Shown here in pieces: positions 1 through 7,525 of a stretch of DNA of 28,635 nucleotides. This DNA comes from DASSCW01 sp036555005 (GTDB lineage Bacteria > Chloroflexota > Limnocylindria > QHBO01): positions 1-28,635 of the forward strand of contig DATBME010000060.1 of assembly GCA_036555005.1 (NCBI GenBank), given 5' to 3'. The translations under genes and the position numbers were made by a program. The notes below the pieces were generated by a model. It saw nothing but the letters and a program-made list of their open reading frames with translations, was not told the origin of the DNA and searched no databases. Positions within the stretch are counted from its first letter, which is position 1, and the number at the start of each line of letters is the position of its first letter.

Positions 1-453
1 ACCACCGCGCTGGACGTGATGATCCAGGCCCAGATCCTGGAGCTGCTCGCCGGGCTGTCGAGCGAGCTCGGGATGGCGACCATCATGGTCACCCACGACC
101 TCGGGGTGGTCGGTCAGCGCTGCGACCGCGTGCTGGTCATGTACGGCGGCACGATCGCCGAGGAGGCCGAGGCCTGGCGGCTGTACGCCAAGCCGCAGCA
201 TCCGTATACCCAGGCCCTGCTCGCCTCGTTCCCCGACCTGTCCCATCCCGAACGGGAGCTGGTCTCGATCGCTGGCACTCCGCCGCGGCTGGACGCGATG
301 CCGCCGGGCTGCCCGTTTGCGCCGCGATGCCCGATGGTCTTCGATCGGTGCCGCGTCGAGCGGCCGCCCGCCTATGAGCTGATCCATGGTCGCCGGGTGG
401 CGTGCTTCCTGGTCGACCCCGCCGAGAATCGTCAGGCGGTGGCCGATGCCTGA
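1..453 (+). CDS. Peptide ABC transporter ATP-binding protein, DppD/OppD type (5' partial)
   Basis: This is the C-terminal part of the first ATPase of a dipeptide/oligopeptide (or nickel) importer; the gene begins before the window. The reading frame is open from base 1 and starts within the post-Walker-B sequence TTALDV. It continues through the H-loop (MVTHDLGVV) and the oligopeptide-ATPase C-terminal extension with the typical GCPFAPRCPM...C cysteine cluster and QHPYTQALL motif. Walker A, Q-loop and signature are therefore outside the window. The stop codon overlaps the start of the next ATPase gene by 8 bases, so the two are co-translated and form the usual D/F ATPase pair. The permease and substrate-binding genes should lie upstream. 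The transported substrate cannot be read from this fragment. Confidence 0.93.
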   Translation, partial: TTALDVMIQAQILELLAGLSSELGMATIMVTHDLGVVGQRCDRVLVMYGGTIAEEAEAWRLYAKPQHPYTQALLASFPDLSHPERELVSIAGTPPRLDAMPPGCPFAPRCPMVFDRCRVERPPAYELIHGRRVACFLVDPAENRQAVADA

Positions 454-1501
454 GCCGATCCTGGTGGTCGAGGGGCTGCGCAAGGACTTCCCCGGCCAGC
501 GCTCGTTGACGGACCTGCTGACCCGCCGTCCGGCACGCGACGTGACCGCGGTCGACGGCGTCAGCTTCACGGTCATGCCGGGTGAGGTGCTCGCCCTGGT
601 GGGGGAGTCGGGCTGCGGCAAGACGACGACCGGCAACCTGCTGCTGGGCCTGATGCTGCCTACCGCCGGCAGCGTGACCCTTGATGGCCGGCACGTCGGC
701 GGTCTCTCGCATCGCGAGCTGCTGAGGCTGCGGAGCGGCGTGCAGATGATCTTCCAGGATCCGTACGAGTCGCTGAACCCGCGCATGCGGGTGCAGGACA
801 TCGTGGCCGAGCCGCTGCGCGTCCACGGCGTGGCCGGTTCAGCGGCCGAGGCCGATGCGCGGGTGCGCGAGGCCCTCTCCCAGGCCGGCCTGACGCCGCC
901 CGAGGCCTACCTGCATCGGCTGCCATTCGAGCTCTCTGGCGGCCAGCGCCAACGGGTGGTGATCGCCGCGGCGCTGGCGCTGCGGCCGAAGCTGCTGGTG
1001 GCCGATGAGCCGGTCAGCATGCTGGACGTCAGCATCCGGGCCGAGATCCTGAACCTGCTGCGCAGGCTCGCCGACGAGCACGGCATCAGCGTGCTGATGA
1101 TCACCCACGACCTATCGACGGTGGCCGCCTACGCCGACCGCATCGCGGTCATGTACCTGGGACGGATCGTGGAGATCGGCGACGCGCGGACCGTCCTGTC
1201 CGACCCGCAGCACCCGTACACCCGCGCGCTGCGGTCGGTGGTGCCGGTGCCGGACCCGTCGGCGCGTCGAAAGCCGGTGATCCTGGTGGGCGAGACCCCC
1301 GACCCGTCACGCATCCCGTCCGGTTGCCGATTCCACCCACGCTGCCCGGTCGCCTTCGAACGCTGCCCGCTGGAGGATCCACCGCTGTTCGACCTCGGTG
1401 GCGGGCACCGGGCAGCCTGCCTGCTGGTCGAGGACGGTCGGGGGGGTTCCGCGGCGACCAGAGCGGCGGTGGCGGATGGCGAAGGCGTCGCGACCGGCTA
1501 G
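446..1501 (+). CDS. Peptide ABC transporter ATP-binding protein, DppF/OppF type
   Basis: This is the second ATPase of the peptide/nickel ABC importer, about 351 residues. The fold is complete: Walker A GESGCGKTT, Q-loop FQDPYESLNP, signature LSGGQRQR, Walker B LLVADEPVSMLD, H-loop MITHDLSTV, and the family C-terminal extension with QHPYTRAL and GCRFHPRCPVAFERC. The frame is open further upstream, but the ATG at 446, which overlaps the preceding gene, gives the family-typical N-terminus MPEPILVVEGLRKDF. It would pair with the partial ATPase upstream at the cytoplasmic face of the permease. The last four bases are the palindrome CTAG, which also holds the stop codon of the convergent membrane protein gene, so no intergenic terminator is possible between them. 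Confidence 0.95.
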   Translation: MPEPILVVEGLRKDFPGQRSLTDLLTRRPARDVTAVDGVSFTVMPGEVLALVGESGCGKTTTGNLLLGLMLPTAGSVTLDGRHVGGLSHRELLRLRSGVQMIFQDPYESLNPRMRVQDIVAEPLRVHGVAGSAAEADARVREALSQAGLTPPEAYLHRLPFELSGGQRQRVVIAAALALRPKLLVADEPVSMLDVSIRAEILNLLRRLADEHGISVLMITHDLSTVAAYADRIAVMYLGRIVEIGDARTVLSDPQHPYTRALRSVVPVPDPSARRKPVILVGETPDPSRIPSGCRFHPRCPVAFERCPLEDPPLFDLGGGHRAACLLVEDGRGGSAATRAAVADGEGVATG

Positions 1502-2130
1502 GGGGTCGCGACCGGCGCCGACCCGCCGAACAGCAGGGAAACCACCAGCCAGCTGACACCGACCGCGGCAGCACCTGGACCGAGCAGGCGCGGCAGCCGC
1601 TGCCGGACAGAGGCGAAGCGACCCGCCAGTGGCGCGGCGGCGATCGTTCCGACCAACCCGGCCAGCGAGGCGCCGAACGCCTGGGCCAGGGGCGGCGAGG
1701 CGGCACCTATCTGGCGCTCGCCGGCCATCAGCAGCCCGACGACGACCGTCGCCAGCCCGGCGAAGAGGCCGGCCGCCACGGTGGCGGTCGACGCGCGCAG
1801 CCACCCCTGCTGGGTCGCTCCCGTCACTACGCCGCCCGCGGCCACGGTGCTGGCGACCAGGATGGTGCCGGGCATGACCCAGGAGCCGGCCGGCGGGGAG
1901 ATCCAGAACCAGAGCAGCGCCACCAGCGGTGCCGCCAGCATGCCGGCGGCCGCCACCCAGGTCAGCGGCTGGGTCCAGTCCTCCGGATCCTCCGGCGGGA
2001 CCACGTTGCCCAGCCGCACACTGACCGGGACGAGCTCGTCATCAGCCTCGCCGTCATCGGCCTCGGCGTCCCCAGCCTCGTCCGCGGCAGCCGCGGGCTG
2101 CGCTGATGCTTCCGGGCGCGGCAGGATCAT
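1498..2130 (-). CDS. Predicted integral membrane protein, unknown function
   Basis: This is an unrecognised protein of about 210 residues. The chosen ATG at 2130 forms an ATGA overlap with the stop of the CysS/MshC-like gene, which indicates translational coupling. The frame is open further upstream, but only as a shadow of that gene. The first 60 residues are cytoplasm-like and rich in Ala, Asp and Glu (for example EADDGEADDE). They are followed by about five hydrophobic segments, including LTWVAAAGMLAAPLVALLW, a GTILVASTVAAGG segment and a C-terminal VSWLVVSLLFGG segment. No catalytic motif is visible. Its operon position behind an aminoacyl-tRNA-synthetase-type gene may just reflect compact packing. 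The stop lies in a CTAG shared with the convergent ATPase gene. Confidence 0.72.
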   Translation of the reverse strand: MILPRPEASAQPAAAADEAGDAEADDGEADDELVPVSVRLGNVVPPEDPEDWTQPLTWVAAAGMLAAPLVALLWFWISPPAGSWVMPGTILVASTVAAGGVVTGATQQGWLRASTATVAAGLFAGLATVVVGLLMAGERQIGAASPPLAQAFGASLAGLVGTIAAAPLAGRFASVRQRLPRLLGPGAAAVGVSWLVVSLLFGGSAPVATP

Positions 2131-3413
2131 GCCGGGACGGCCTGGCCGACCGGGCTCATCTCCGCGGCGCTCCCCACTGTGGCCAGGCGCAGGCCAAGGA
2201 TGCGGGCCCCCAGCTCGCGCACCATCCACCCGGCCTGGGCGCGCAGCCGCGGATCGTCCTCGCTCAGGCAGATCGCTGCCAGGGCGTGCAGCTCCGGCAG
2301 GGCGGCCGGCGTGTCCAGGTCGTCGTCCATGGCCGCCAGGAAGCGGGTGCGGTGCTCGGCCACGATCGGGTCCAGCGAGGCCGGGTCGGCCAGGGCCGGC
2401 GCCAGCGGCTCCAGCTCCTCGGCCGCGCGACAGGCCTGGCGCAGACGTGCCGCGGCCAGCACCGACGCCTCCAGCCCGCTCTCGTCGAAGGCGAGCTCGT
2501 CCCGGTAGTGATGCGAGATCAGGTAGTGGCGGATCGCGTCGCCCGGGTACGACGCCAGCAGGTCACGCACCAGCACCAGGTTGCCGAGCGACTTGCTCAT
2601 CTTCTCGTCGGCGTAGCGCAGCATGCCGGCGTGCATCCACCAGGCGACGAACGGCTGCTCGCCGGTGCCTCCTTCCGACTGGGCGATCTCCGACTCGTGA
2701 TGGGGGAAGGTGAGGTCGGCACCGCCGCCGTGGATCTCGAAGCGCGGTCCCAGGTACCGCATGCTCATGGCCGAGCACTCGATGTGCCAGCCGGGCCGGC
2801 CGGCGCCCCACGGCGATGGCCACGACGGCTCGTCCGGAGCCGATGGCTGCCACAGCACGAAGTCCAGCGGATCCCGCTTGCCGGGCAGATCCGGCACGTT
2901 GCCGCGCTCGTTGGCGATCGGCAGCATCGCGTCACGAGGCAGGCCGGAGAGCGCGCCGTAATCGGGCCAGGAGTCGATCGCGAAGTACACGTGGTCATCG
3001 GCCTGGTAGGCGTGGCCACGCGCCAGCAGCTTCGCGATCAGCTCCTGCATCTGCGGGATGTGCTGGGTGGCACGCGGGTAGTGATCGGGGGGCAGCCAGT
3101 TCAGGGCGGCCATCTCGGTCAGGAAGGTGGTGACGTGCCGGTTGCCGAGCTCCAGGTAGTCGATCCCCAGCTCGCGGGCGCGCTTCAGCATGTCGTCGTC
3201 GACATCGGTCAGGTTCTGGACGTAGACCACCCGGTGGCCGAGGTACTCCAGGTACCGATGCAGGACGTCGAAGCTCAGGTAGGTGAAGGCGTGACCCAGG
3301 TGGCCGGTGTCATACGGAGTCACGCCGCACACGTAGAGACCGATCGGTCCATCACCGATGGGCGCGAAGCGCACCTTCTCACGGCGACGGGTGTCGTACA
3401 GGCGCAGGGACAT
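2127..3413 (-). CDS. cysS: Cysteine--tRNA ligase family protein (CysS, with MshC-like features)
   Basis: This is a class I aminoacyl-tRNA-synthetase-fold enzyme of 428 residues that activates cysteine with ATP. The zinc ligands match CysS: Cys in YVCGVTPYD, Cys in GWHIECSAM, and His and Glu in FPHHESEIAQSE. The HIGH-type motif is HLGH and the KMSKS loop is intact (EKMSKSLGN). The DALR-like helical region is present (AAMDDDLDTPAAL). However, the protein ends soon after ILGLRL, about 30-70 residues short of a normal CysS, so the C-terminal anticodon-binding domain is essentially absent. The CGVTPYD signature, WLPP segment and EPSWPSPWGAGRPGWH block resemble MshC, the cysteine:glucosaminyl-inositol ligase of mycothiol synthesis. 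CysS is the default call and MshC a real alternative. The start has no Shine-Dalgarno sequence but a TAGAAT box lies 8 nt upstream. Confidence 0.85.
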   Translation of the reverse strand: MSLRLYDTRRREKVRFAPIGDGPIGLYVCGVTPYDTGHLGHAFTYLSFDVLHRYLEYLGHRVVYVQNLTDVDDDMLKRARELGIDYLELGNRHVTTFLTEMAALNWLPPDHYPRATQHIPQMQELIAKLLARGHAYQADDHVYFAIDSWPDYGALSGLPRDAMLPIANERGNVPDLPGKRDPLDFVLWQPSAPDEPSWPSPWGAGRPGWHIECSAMSMRYLGPRFEIHGGGADLTFPHHESEIAQSEGGTGEQPFVAWWMHAGMLRYADEKMSKSLGNLVLVRDLLASYPGDAIRHYLISHHYRDELAFDESGLEASVLAAARLRQACRAAEELEPLAPALADPASLDPIVAEHRTRFLAAMDDDLDTPAALPELHALAAICLSEDDPRLRAQAGWMVRELGARILGLRLATVGSAAEMSPVGQAVPA

Positions 3414-3421
3414 CGATGGCG

Positions 3422-3427
3422 ATTCTA
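3422..3427 (-). promoter_or_regulatory. -10 box (TAGAAT) of the cysS-like gene
   Basis: On the minus strand TAGAAT ends 8 nt before the ATG at 3413. Transcription starting about 7 nt past the box would begin at or next to the start codon, giving a leaderless or nearly leaderless mRNA. No Shine-Dalgarno sequence is present and no good -35 box was found. Confidence 0.5.
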
Positions 3428-3467
3428 GGGGCGCCCGATTGACCTGTCCGGCGCTGGCCGGCCGGTT

Positions 3468-3473
3468 TAGAAT
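3468..3473 (+). promoter_or_regulatory. -10 box (TAGAAT) upstream of the 35-residue membrane peptide
   Basis: TAGAAT on the plus strand would start a transcript near 3480, with a leader of about 48 nt ahead of the ATG at 3528, which has a Shine-Dalgarno sequence. A TTGACC lies at 3439-3444, but the 23-bp spacing is too long for a standard -35. The box is back to back with the minus-strand TAGAAT of the cysS-like gene. Confidence 0.4.
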
Positions 3474-3527
3474 CGCCGCGCCGCTGGGGGACGGTCAGCT
3501 GCCCGACCGAATGCCGAGGAGTGCGCC

Positions 3528-3635
3528 ATGTGGGAGGTCCTGAAGTGGTTCGCGGTCTTCGTGATCGCGCTGCTCCTCATCGTGGCCGGGCTCTTCTGGC
3601 TGATGGGGCGACCGCTGCCGATCCCACAGTTCTGA
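3528..3635 (+). CDS. Small single-span membrane protein, 35 residues
   Basis: This is a very short open frame, MWEVLKWFAVF through MGRPLPIPQF. A GAGGAG-type ribosome-binding site lies about 7 nt before the ATG and a TAGAAT -10 box further upstream. Residues 5-26 form one hydrophobic helix (for example FVIALLLIVAGLFWLM) followed by a short proline-rich tail. The predicted topology is one transmembrane segment. It is the only gene that fits between the divergent cysS-like gene and the convergent DUF2269-like gene. I do not recognise the family. It might be a small membrane-protein partner or regulator, but this is unknown. The support is the combination of start signal, stop codon and clean hydrophobic pattern. 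Confidence 0.6.
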   Translation: MWEVLKWFAVFVIALLLIVAGLFWLMGRPLPIPQF

Positions 3636-3647
3636 CGCCCCGGCGTC

Positions 3648-4106
3648 TCATGATCCTGGCTTGGTCATCATCAGGAAGCCGATGACGCCGGTCGCCGCGG
3701 CCATCCCGTAGGCCACGTAGCGCTGGCGGCGCGCACGCCGCTCCCAGGCGGCCGGGTCCCCGGAGTCGAGGCGCAGCAGGCGGCGCAGGTTCGGCCGCGA
3801 GATGAAGGCGGCCACCAGGATATTGATGGCGTAGATGGTGAGGGCCACCAGCAGCCAGGGCTGAGTGAGCAGCTGCGTGCCCAGCACGATCAGCAGCCCA
3901 ACGCCCGTCAGGCCAACCGCCACGGCGATCACCACCGAGCCGGTGCCCTGCATGACCAGCAGGCCGCGGGTGATGGGGCCGTACTCGGTGGCGCCGGCGG
4001 CATCGGCCCGACGCAGCAGGAAGGGCAGCACCAGGCTGGGCGCCAGCAGCGAGATGGCCAGCAGGATGTGCGTGACGAGCAGGATGGGGAACCAGTTCAC
4101 GGTCAC
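3648..4106 (-). CDS. DUF2269-like integral membrane protein
   Basis: This is a 150-152 residue membrane protein with four hydrophobic helices: N-terminal ILLVTHILLAISLLAPSL, a central VVIAVAVGLTGVGLLIV, WLLVALTIYAINILVAAF and a C-terminal VAYGMAAATGVIGFLMM. A charged arginine-rich loop (ERRARRQR) precedes the last helix. The layout, with an early histidine in helix 1 and a long cytoplasmic loop between helices 3 and 4, resembles the DUF2269 family of predicted membrane proteins, whose function is unknown. GTG codons at 4106 and 4100 are both possible starts. The -10 box TAGGAT at 4115-4110 lies 9 nt from GTG 4100 and only 3 nt from GTG 4106, so 4100 may be the true leaderless start. Confidence 0.8.
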   Translation of the reverse strand: MTVNWFPILLVTHILLAISLLAPSLVLPFLLRRADAAGATEYGPITRGLLVMQGTGSVVIAVAVGLTGVGLLIVLGTQLLTQPWLLVALTIYAINILVAAFISRPNLRRLLRLDSGDPAAWERRARRQRYVAYGMAAATGVIGFLMMTKPGS

Positions 4107-4109
4107 CCG

Positions 4110-4115
4110 ATCCTA
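4110..4115 (-). promoter_or_regulatory. -10 box (TAGGAT) of the DUF2269-like gene
   Basis: Minus-strand TAGGAT, preceded by GCGC, ends 9 nt before the in-frame GTG at 4100. There is no Shine-Dalgarno sequence. This follows the leaderless pattern seen at several other genes in the window. Confidence 0.45.
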
Positions 4116-4152
4116 GCGCAGCGGGCGGACGACGCCGCGGAGGGAGGTCGGG

Positions 4153-4509
4153 TCAGGCAGCCTTGGCGCGTGAGGTTCGACGGCGGCGCGTCGTCGGTGT
4201 CTTGGCCGGCCCGGAACCGAACAGCCCGCGCACCGTGGGGATGAGCGCACCGACGTTCACCGTCCAGCCAACGCCGAATGGCTGCTCGCTGAAGATCGTA
4301 TCCGAGTTGGGGTTCCACCAGGCGTCGATCAGCTTGCGTGGCGTCGGCAGGCGGAAGTCGTAGGGCACGAAGTCGAACAGCCGACCGTGCCAGGTCCGCT
4401 TGTCGGCCGGCAGCTGCAGCTCCTTGTAGACGGCTGCCACCACCAGTCCGAAGGTCGCCGTGCGCAGGATCCAGCCCAGGGCGCTGAGCTCGCGACGCAA
4501 GGTGTTCAT
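4153..4509 (-). CDS. DUF5808-like small protein with basic C-terminal tail
   Basis: This is a 118-residue protein with a strong ribosome-binding site (GAGGAGG about 5 nt before the ATG at 4509). Residues 10-30 form one moderately hydrophobic segment (LGWILRTATFGLVVAAVY). The middle contains LIDAWWNPNSDTIFSEQ followed by GVGWTVNVGAL. This matches the pattern of the DUF5808 domain: a tryptophan, then YNP or WNP, then a Gly-rich GWTxN segment. That domain commonly sits in membrane proteins of unknown role. The protein ends in a Lys/Arg/Thr-rich tail (TPTTRRRRTSRAKAA), possibly for binding nucleic acid or membrane phosphate. It is divergent from the MFS gene with about 56 bases between the starts. 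Function is unknown. Confidence 0.68.
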   Translation of the reverse strand: MNTLRRELSALGWILRTATFGLVVAAVYKELQLPADKRTWHGRLFDFVPYDFRLPTPRKLIDAWWNPNSDTIFSEQPFGVGWTVNVGALIPTVRGLFGSGPAKTPTTRRRRTSRAKAA

Positions 4510-4565
4510 CGGTTCCTCCTCATCCGCAAGCGCCGTGCCGGGATGCACCGGGTGCTCATGGCATC

Positions 4566-5876
4566 ATGCGCTCGCCGATGCGCGTTCGTCCCTACCTCGA
4601 CCTGCTCCGCCGCAATCCGGCCTTCACCCGGCTCTACTCGGCACAGCTGATCAGCTTCGCCGGCGACTGGTTCGCGACGGTCGCCATCCTGGGCCTGGCG
4701 CTCGAGCTGACCGGCTCGCCGTCGATCGCCTCGCTGGTGCTGGTGGTCCAGACCGGCGCTTTCGCCATCGCCTCGCCGATCGCCGGCGTGCTCGCCGATC
4801 GGTTCGACCGCCGCCGGCTGATGGTGATCGCCGACCTGGCGCGAGTGCCGGTGGCGCTGGCCTTTCTGCTGGCACGCGACCCCGAGACGTTGTGGATCGC
4901 TTTCGTGGCCGCCGCGTTGCTCTCGGTTGGAGCCGCCATCTTCGAGCCGACCTCGTCGGCCGCGCTGCCCAACCTGGTGGAAGACGAGGAGCTGGGCGAG
5001 GCGAACGTCCTGATCGGCTCGGCCTGGGGCACCATGCTGGCGGTGGGCGCCGCCCTGGGCGGCCTGGTGGCGGCCACGCTCGGTCGCGACGCCGCCTTCG
5101 TGATCAACGCGGCCTCGTTCGGCGCCTCGGCGCTGCTGGTGGTCGGCATCCGGCGATCGTTCAGCCGGGATGCGATGGCGGGCGCGGCCCACGAGCGGCC
5201 GCGCGGTGGCGTGCGCGGCATCAGGGACTCGTTGGGCATGGTCATCCGCTTCGCGCGTGGCAACCGCATCGTGGGCGCCCTGCTCCTCTCGAAGACGACC
5301 TTCGGGGTCGGCACCGGCGTGATCGTGATGCTGGCCATCTTCGGCCGTGACGTGTTCGCTGCCGGCGACGCCGGCATCGGGCTGCTGTTCGCCGCCCGCG
5401 GTCTCGGTGCGCTCATCGGTCCCTTCCTGGCCCGGTCGCTGGTGGGGCTGACCGATCGGGGCCTGCTGCTCGGCATCGCCGGCTCGTTCGTGGCCTTCGC
5501 GGTGGGATACCTGCTGCTGCCGTTGGCGCCCGGACTGTGGATCGCCATGCTCTGCGTGTTCGTCGCCCACCTGGGCGGCGGCGCGCAGTGGATGCTGTCC
5601 TCGTACGGGCTGCAGCGCGCCAGCCCCGACCAGGTCCGCGGCCGGGTCTTCAGCTTCGACTACGGGCTGGTGACGGTGACCATCACCCTCTCGCTCCTCA
5701 TCGCCGGCTACCTGGCGGAGGTCCTGGCGCCGGCGGTCACGACCTGGATCATGGTCTCCCTGGCCGCCCTGGCGGCGGTGGCCTGGGTCAGCCTGGCGCG
5801 ACCGATCATCCAGGGGCCGGCGCACACCCTGCCGGCGGTTGACGAGCGTGAGCCGATGGTCCCGCCGGGCGGCTAG
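4566..5876 (+). CDS. MFS transporter, drug/siderophore exporter type
   Basis: This is a major facilitator superfamily permease of 436 residues with twelve predicted membrane helices. The N-terminus (NPAFTRLYSAQLISFAGDW) and the loop 2-3 motif GVLADRFDRRRLM match the exporter subgroup that includes enterobactin-exporter-like MFS proteins, which move small molecules out by proton antiport. The substrate cannot be deduced. A long central cytoplasmic loop (about residues 195-225) separates the two six-helix bundles. Both the ATG at 4566 and the one at 4578 are possible starts, and neither has a Shine-Dalgarno sequence. The 3' end overlaps the convergent SpoIID-like gene by the four bases CTAG. 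No adjacent biosynthetic cluster indicates a substrate. Confidence 0.92.
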   Translation: MRSPMRVRPYLDLLRRNPAFTRLYSAQLISFAGDWFATVAILGLALELTGSPSIASLVLVVQTGAFAIASPIAGVLADRFDRRRLMVIADLARVPVALAFLLARDPETLWIAFVAAALLSVGAAIFEPTSSAALPNLVEDEELGEANVLIGSAWGTMLAVGAALGGLVAATLGRDAAFVINAASFGASALLVVGIRRSFSRDAMAGAAHERPRGGVRGIRDSLGMVIRFARGNRIVGALLLSKTTFGVGTGVIVMLAIFGRDVFAAGDAGIGLLFAARGLGALIGPFLARSLVGLTDRGLLLGIAGSFVAFAVGYLLLPLAPGLWIAMLCVFVAHLGGGAQWMLSSYGLQRASPDQVRGRVFSFDYGLVTVTITLSLLIAGYLAEVLAPAVTTWIMVSLAALAAVAWVSLARPIIQGPAHTLPAVDEREPMVPPGG

Positions 5877-6550
5877 TTCGCGCTGGGCTGCGCCGTCGGT
5901 GATCCGCTGGGAGTCGGTGTCGGCGTTGGATCGGGTGCAGTCGAGACGGTCACGCCAGGAAAGTAGTAGGTCAGCATGATCTGGGCGCTGCTCGTGCCCG
6001 CCCGGCCGCAGGCCTGGGTGCCCCATTGGAACATGCGCCAGCCGGTGGCGTTGGCCCCGCACGCCTCGCCGCGGCGGCCGGCGTTGTAGTAGGTCGGGAA
6101 GATCTCGCCGTCCTTCAGCACGCGGGTCGCCCACGTGGCCCTGACCGCAGCCGCAGCCCTGGGGTAGGTCGGCCGCGATGGGTCGTAGACCTGGTCGGCC
6201 GTGTCGTCGCGGACGTCGAAGCACTCGCCGTCGGCGTTCGTGCCACCGCGCCAGTGCAGGACCTGGTACCAGGCGTAGTGCTTGACCGCCAGGGCCCCCG
6301 CGCGCAGCGACTTGCGGGTCCACGACGGGATCCACTCCCGCGACAGCACGTTCCGGGCGTAAGCCTTGAAGCGCACGGTCTCCACCGCTCCGGTGGCATG
6401 CCGCAGGACTCGGATGGTGGGTGGCGGACTGACCGATGAGGCCCACCCCGAGCACGAGGCAGCCGCCGCTTGCCCGGCCAGGCCCGGCAGCACAGCGGTC
6501 AGTGTCACGAGCGCGGCCAGCAGGGCGACCACGAACGGGCGTCGGAACAT
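5873..6550 (-). CDS. Secreted SpoIID/LytB-domain protein
   Basis: This is a 225-residue exported protein. It starts with a signal peptide (MFRRPFVVALLAALVTLTAVLPG, then AGQAAAAS). The body matches the SpoIID/LytB domain: TIRVLRHATGAVETV, then VLSREWIPSW with the glutamate at the position of the SpoIID catalytic acid, SLRAGALAVKHYAWYQ, the TADQVYDPSRPTYPRAA segment, and near the end MFQWGTQACGRAG and YYFPGVTV. SpoIID is a lytic transglycosylase acting on stripped peptidoglycan glycan strands; homologues in non-sporulating bacteria remodel the wall or spread septal glycans. The last 25 residues form a Pro-Thr-Ser linker (PDPTPTPTPSGSPT) with no anchor. The ATG at 6550 is chosen for the signal peptide, with a TACGGT box 9 nt upstream. 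Confidence 0.85.
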   Translation of the reverse strand: MFRRPFVVALLAALVTLTAVLPGLAGQAAAASCSGWASSVSPPPTIRVLRHATGAVETVRFKAYARNVLSREWIPSWTRKSLRAGALAVKHYAWYQVLHWRGGTNADGECFDVRDDTADQVYDPSRPTYPRAAAAVRATWATRVLKDGEIFPTYYNAGRRGEACGANATGWRMFQWGTQACGRAGTSSAQIMLTYYFPGVTVSTAPDPTPTPTPSGSPTAQPSAN

Positions 6551-6559
6551 CGGGCGCCG

Positions 6560-6565
6560 ACCGTA
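6560..6565 (-). promoter_or_regulatory. Possible -10 box (TACGGT) of the SpoIID-like gene
   Basis: Minus-strand TACGGT ends 9 nt before the ATG at 6550, and no Shine-Dalgarno sequence is present. It is weaker than the other boxes but has the same geometry. Confidence 0.3.
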
Positions 6566-6629
6566 CACCGCACCGGACCGCACCAGAACCCACCAATGGT
6601 CCTGGTCCGATTGGGCTCAGGCCGCGAGG

Positions 6630-7517
6630 TCAGCCGTCGTCGCGCCAGCGGTGGACGCGGGATCCGACGGTATCGAATCCAAGCTCCTCGCAGAGCGCCA
6701 GGAACTCCGCGCGCGGCACCCCGCGCCATTCCAGCGCGTCCAGGTCCTCGTCCACCGCCGCGTCGCGGTTGAGCGTGGCCAGGCGTTTGTACAGGGCGGC
6801 CTCGGACCGATGGTCACGCAGCGTGGCGGCCAGCCCCACCGCTCCCCGCAGCGGCACCTCCCATTCCAGCGGCGAGTCGGGAATCGCCTCCAGCAGCTGC
6901 CACCTGTCGAGCACGGCCGCCGCGCTCTTGGCGCCCCAGCCCGGCAGCCCGGGATAGCCATCCGACGAGTCGCCGACCAGCGCCAGGTAGTCGGGGATGC
7001 TCTCCGGCGCGACGCCGAACTTGGCGCGCACGCCGGCCTCGCCGTACTCGACCCTCCGCATCCTGTCACGCAGCACGATGCGCTCGCCCTCGACGCACTG
7101 CGCCAGGTCCTTGTCGACGCTGCAGATCACGATCTGCTCCACGCGTGGGTCGCCGCTGAATCGGGCGACCGCCGTGGCGATCCCGTCATCGGCCTCGTCC
7201 TCGACCATCGGCCAGGTCACGATGCCGAGCGCTCGCAGTGCGCGCTCCGCGTCGCGGAACTGGGCGAGCAGGTCGGGGTCCATGCCGGCGCTGCTCTTGT
7301 AGGTCGGGAAGAGGTCGTTGCGCCAGCTCTCGATGACGTAGTCGGTGGCGGCCGCGATGTGAGTGACGTCCGGCTCCCGAAGCAGGGACAGCATGCTGTC
7401 GATCAGCCCGCGCACCGCGTTGACCGGCCGTCCATCCGGGCCGCGCGCCAACGAGCGCCCCGGCGAGTAGAAGGCACGGAACAGCTCGAAGGTGGCGTCG
7501 ACGAGGTGGACCTTCAT
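6630..7517 (-). CDS. 5'-3' exonuclease (PolA N-terminal-type flap nuclease), stand-alone
   Basis: This is a 295-residue FEN-type nuclease equivalent to the N-terminal 5'-3' exonuclease domain of DNA polymerase I, without the polymerase. Metal-binding acids are in place: Asp in VDATFELFRAFYS, Asp in AATDYVIESW, the EDEADDGIATAV cluster, SVDKDL, and the H3TH region GDSSDGYPGLPGWG followed by KSAAAVL. The FPTYKSS segment corresponds to the helical arch basic region. It should remove 5' flaps or RNA primers. The frame is open well upstream to 8549, but only as the antisense shadow of the beta-propeller gene. The ATG at 7517 gives the family N-terminus (MKVHLVDATFELFRAF) and has a TATCCT box 8 nt upstream. 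Confidence 0.92.
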   Translation of the reverse strand: MKVHLVDATFELFRAFYSPGRSLARGPDGRPVNAVRGLIDSMLSLLREPDVTHIAAATDYVIESWRNDLFPTYKSSAGMDPDLLAQFRDAERALRALGIVTWPMVEDEADDGIATAVARFSGDPRVEQIVICSVDKDLAQCVEGERIVLRDRMRRVEYGEAGVRAKFGVAPESIPDYLALVGDSSDGYPGLPGWGAKSAAAVLDRWQLLEAIPDSPLEWEVPLRGAVGLAATLRDHRSEAALYKRLATLNRDAAVDEDLDALEWRGVPRAEFLALCEELGFDTVGSRVHRWRDDG

Positions 7518-7525
7518 GGCCCTCG

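Noticed and set aside
3439..3473. TTGACC and TAGAAT as a standard sigma-70 promoter for the small membrane peptide
   Set aside because: The spacer is 23 bp, too long for a normal -35/-10 pair; only the -10 box is retained.
4506..6596. A 696-codon antisense open frame on the minus strand across the MFS and SpoIID-like genes
   Set aside because: It has low-complexity Arg/Gln/His/Asp-rich composition and no domain, and lies opposite a clear MFS transporter; it is a GC-rich shadow frame.
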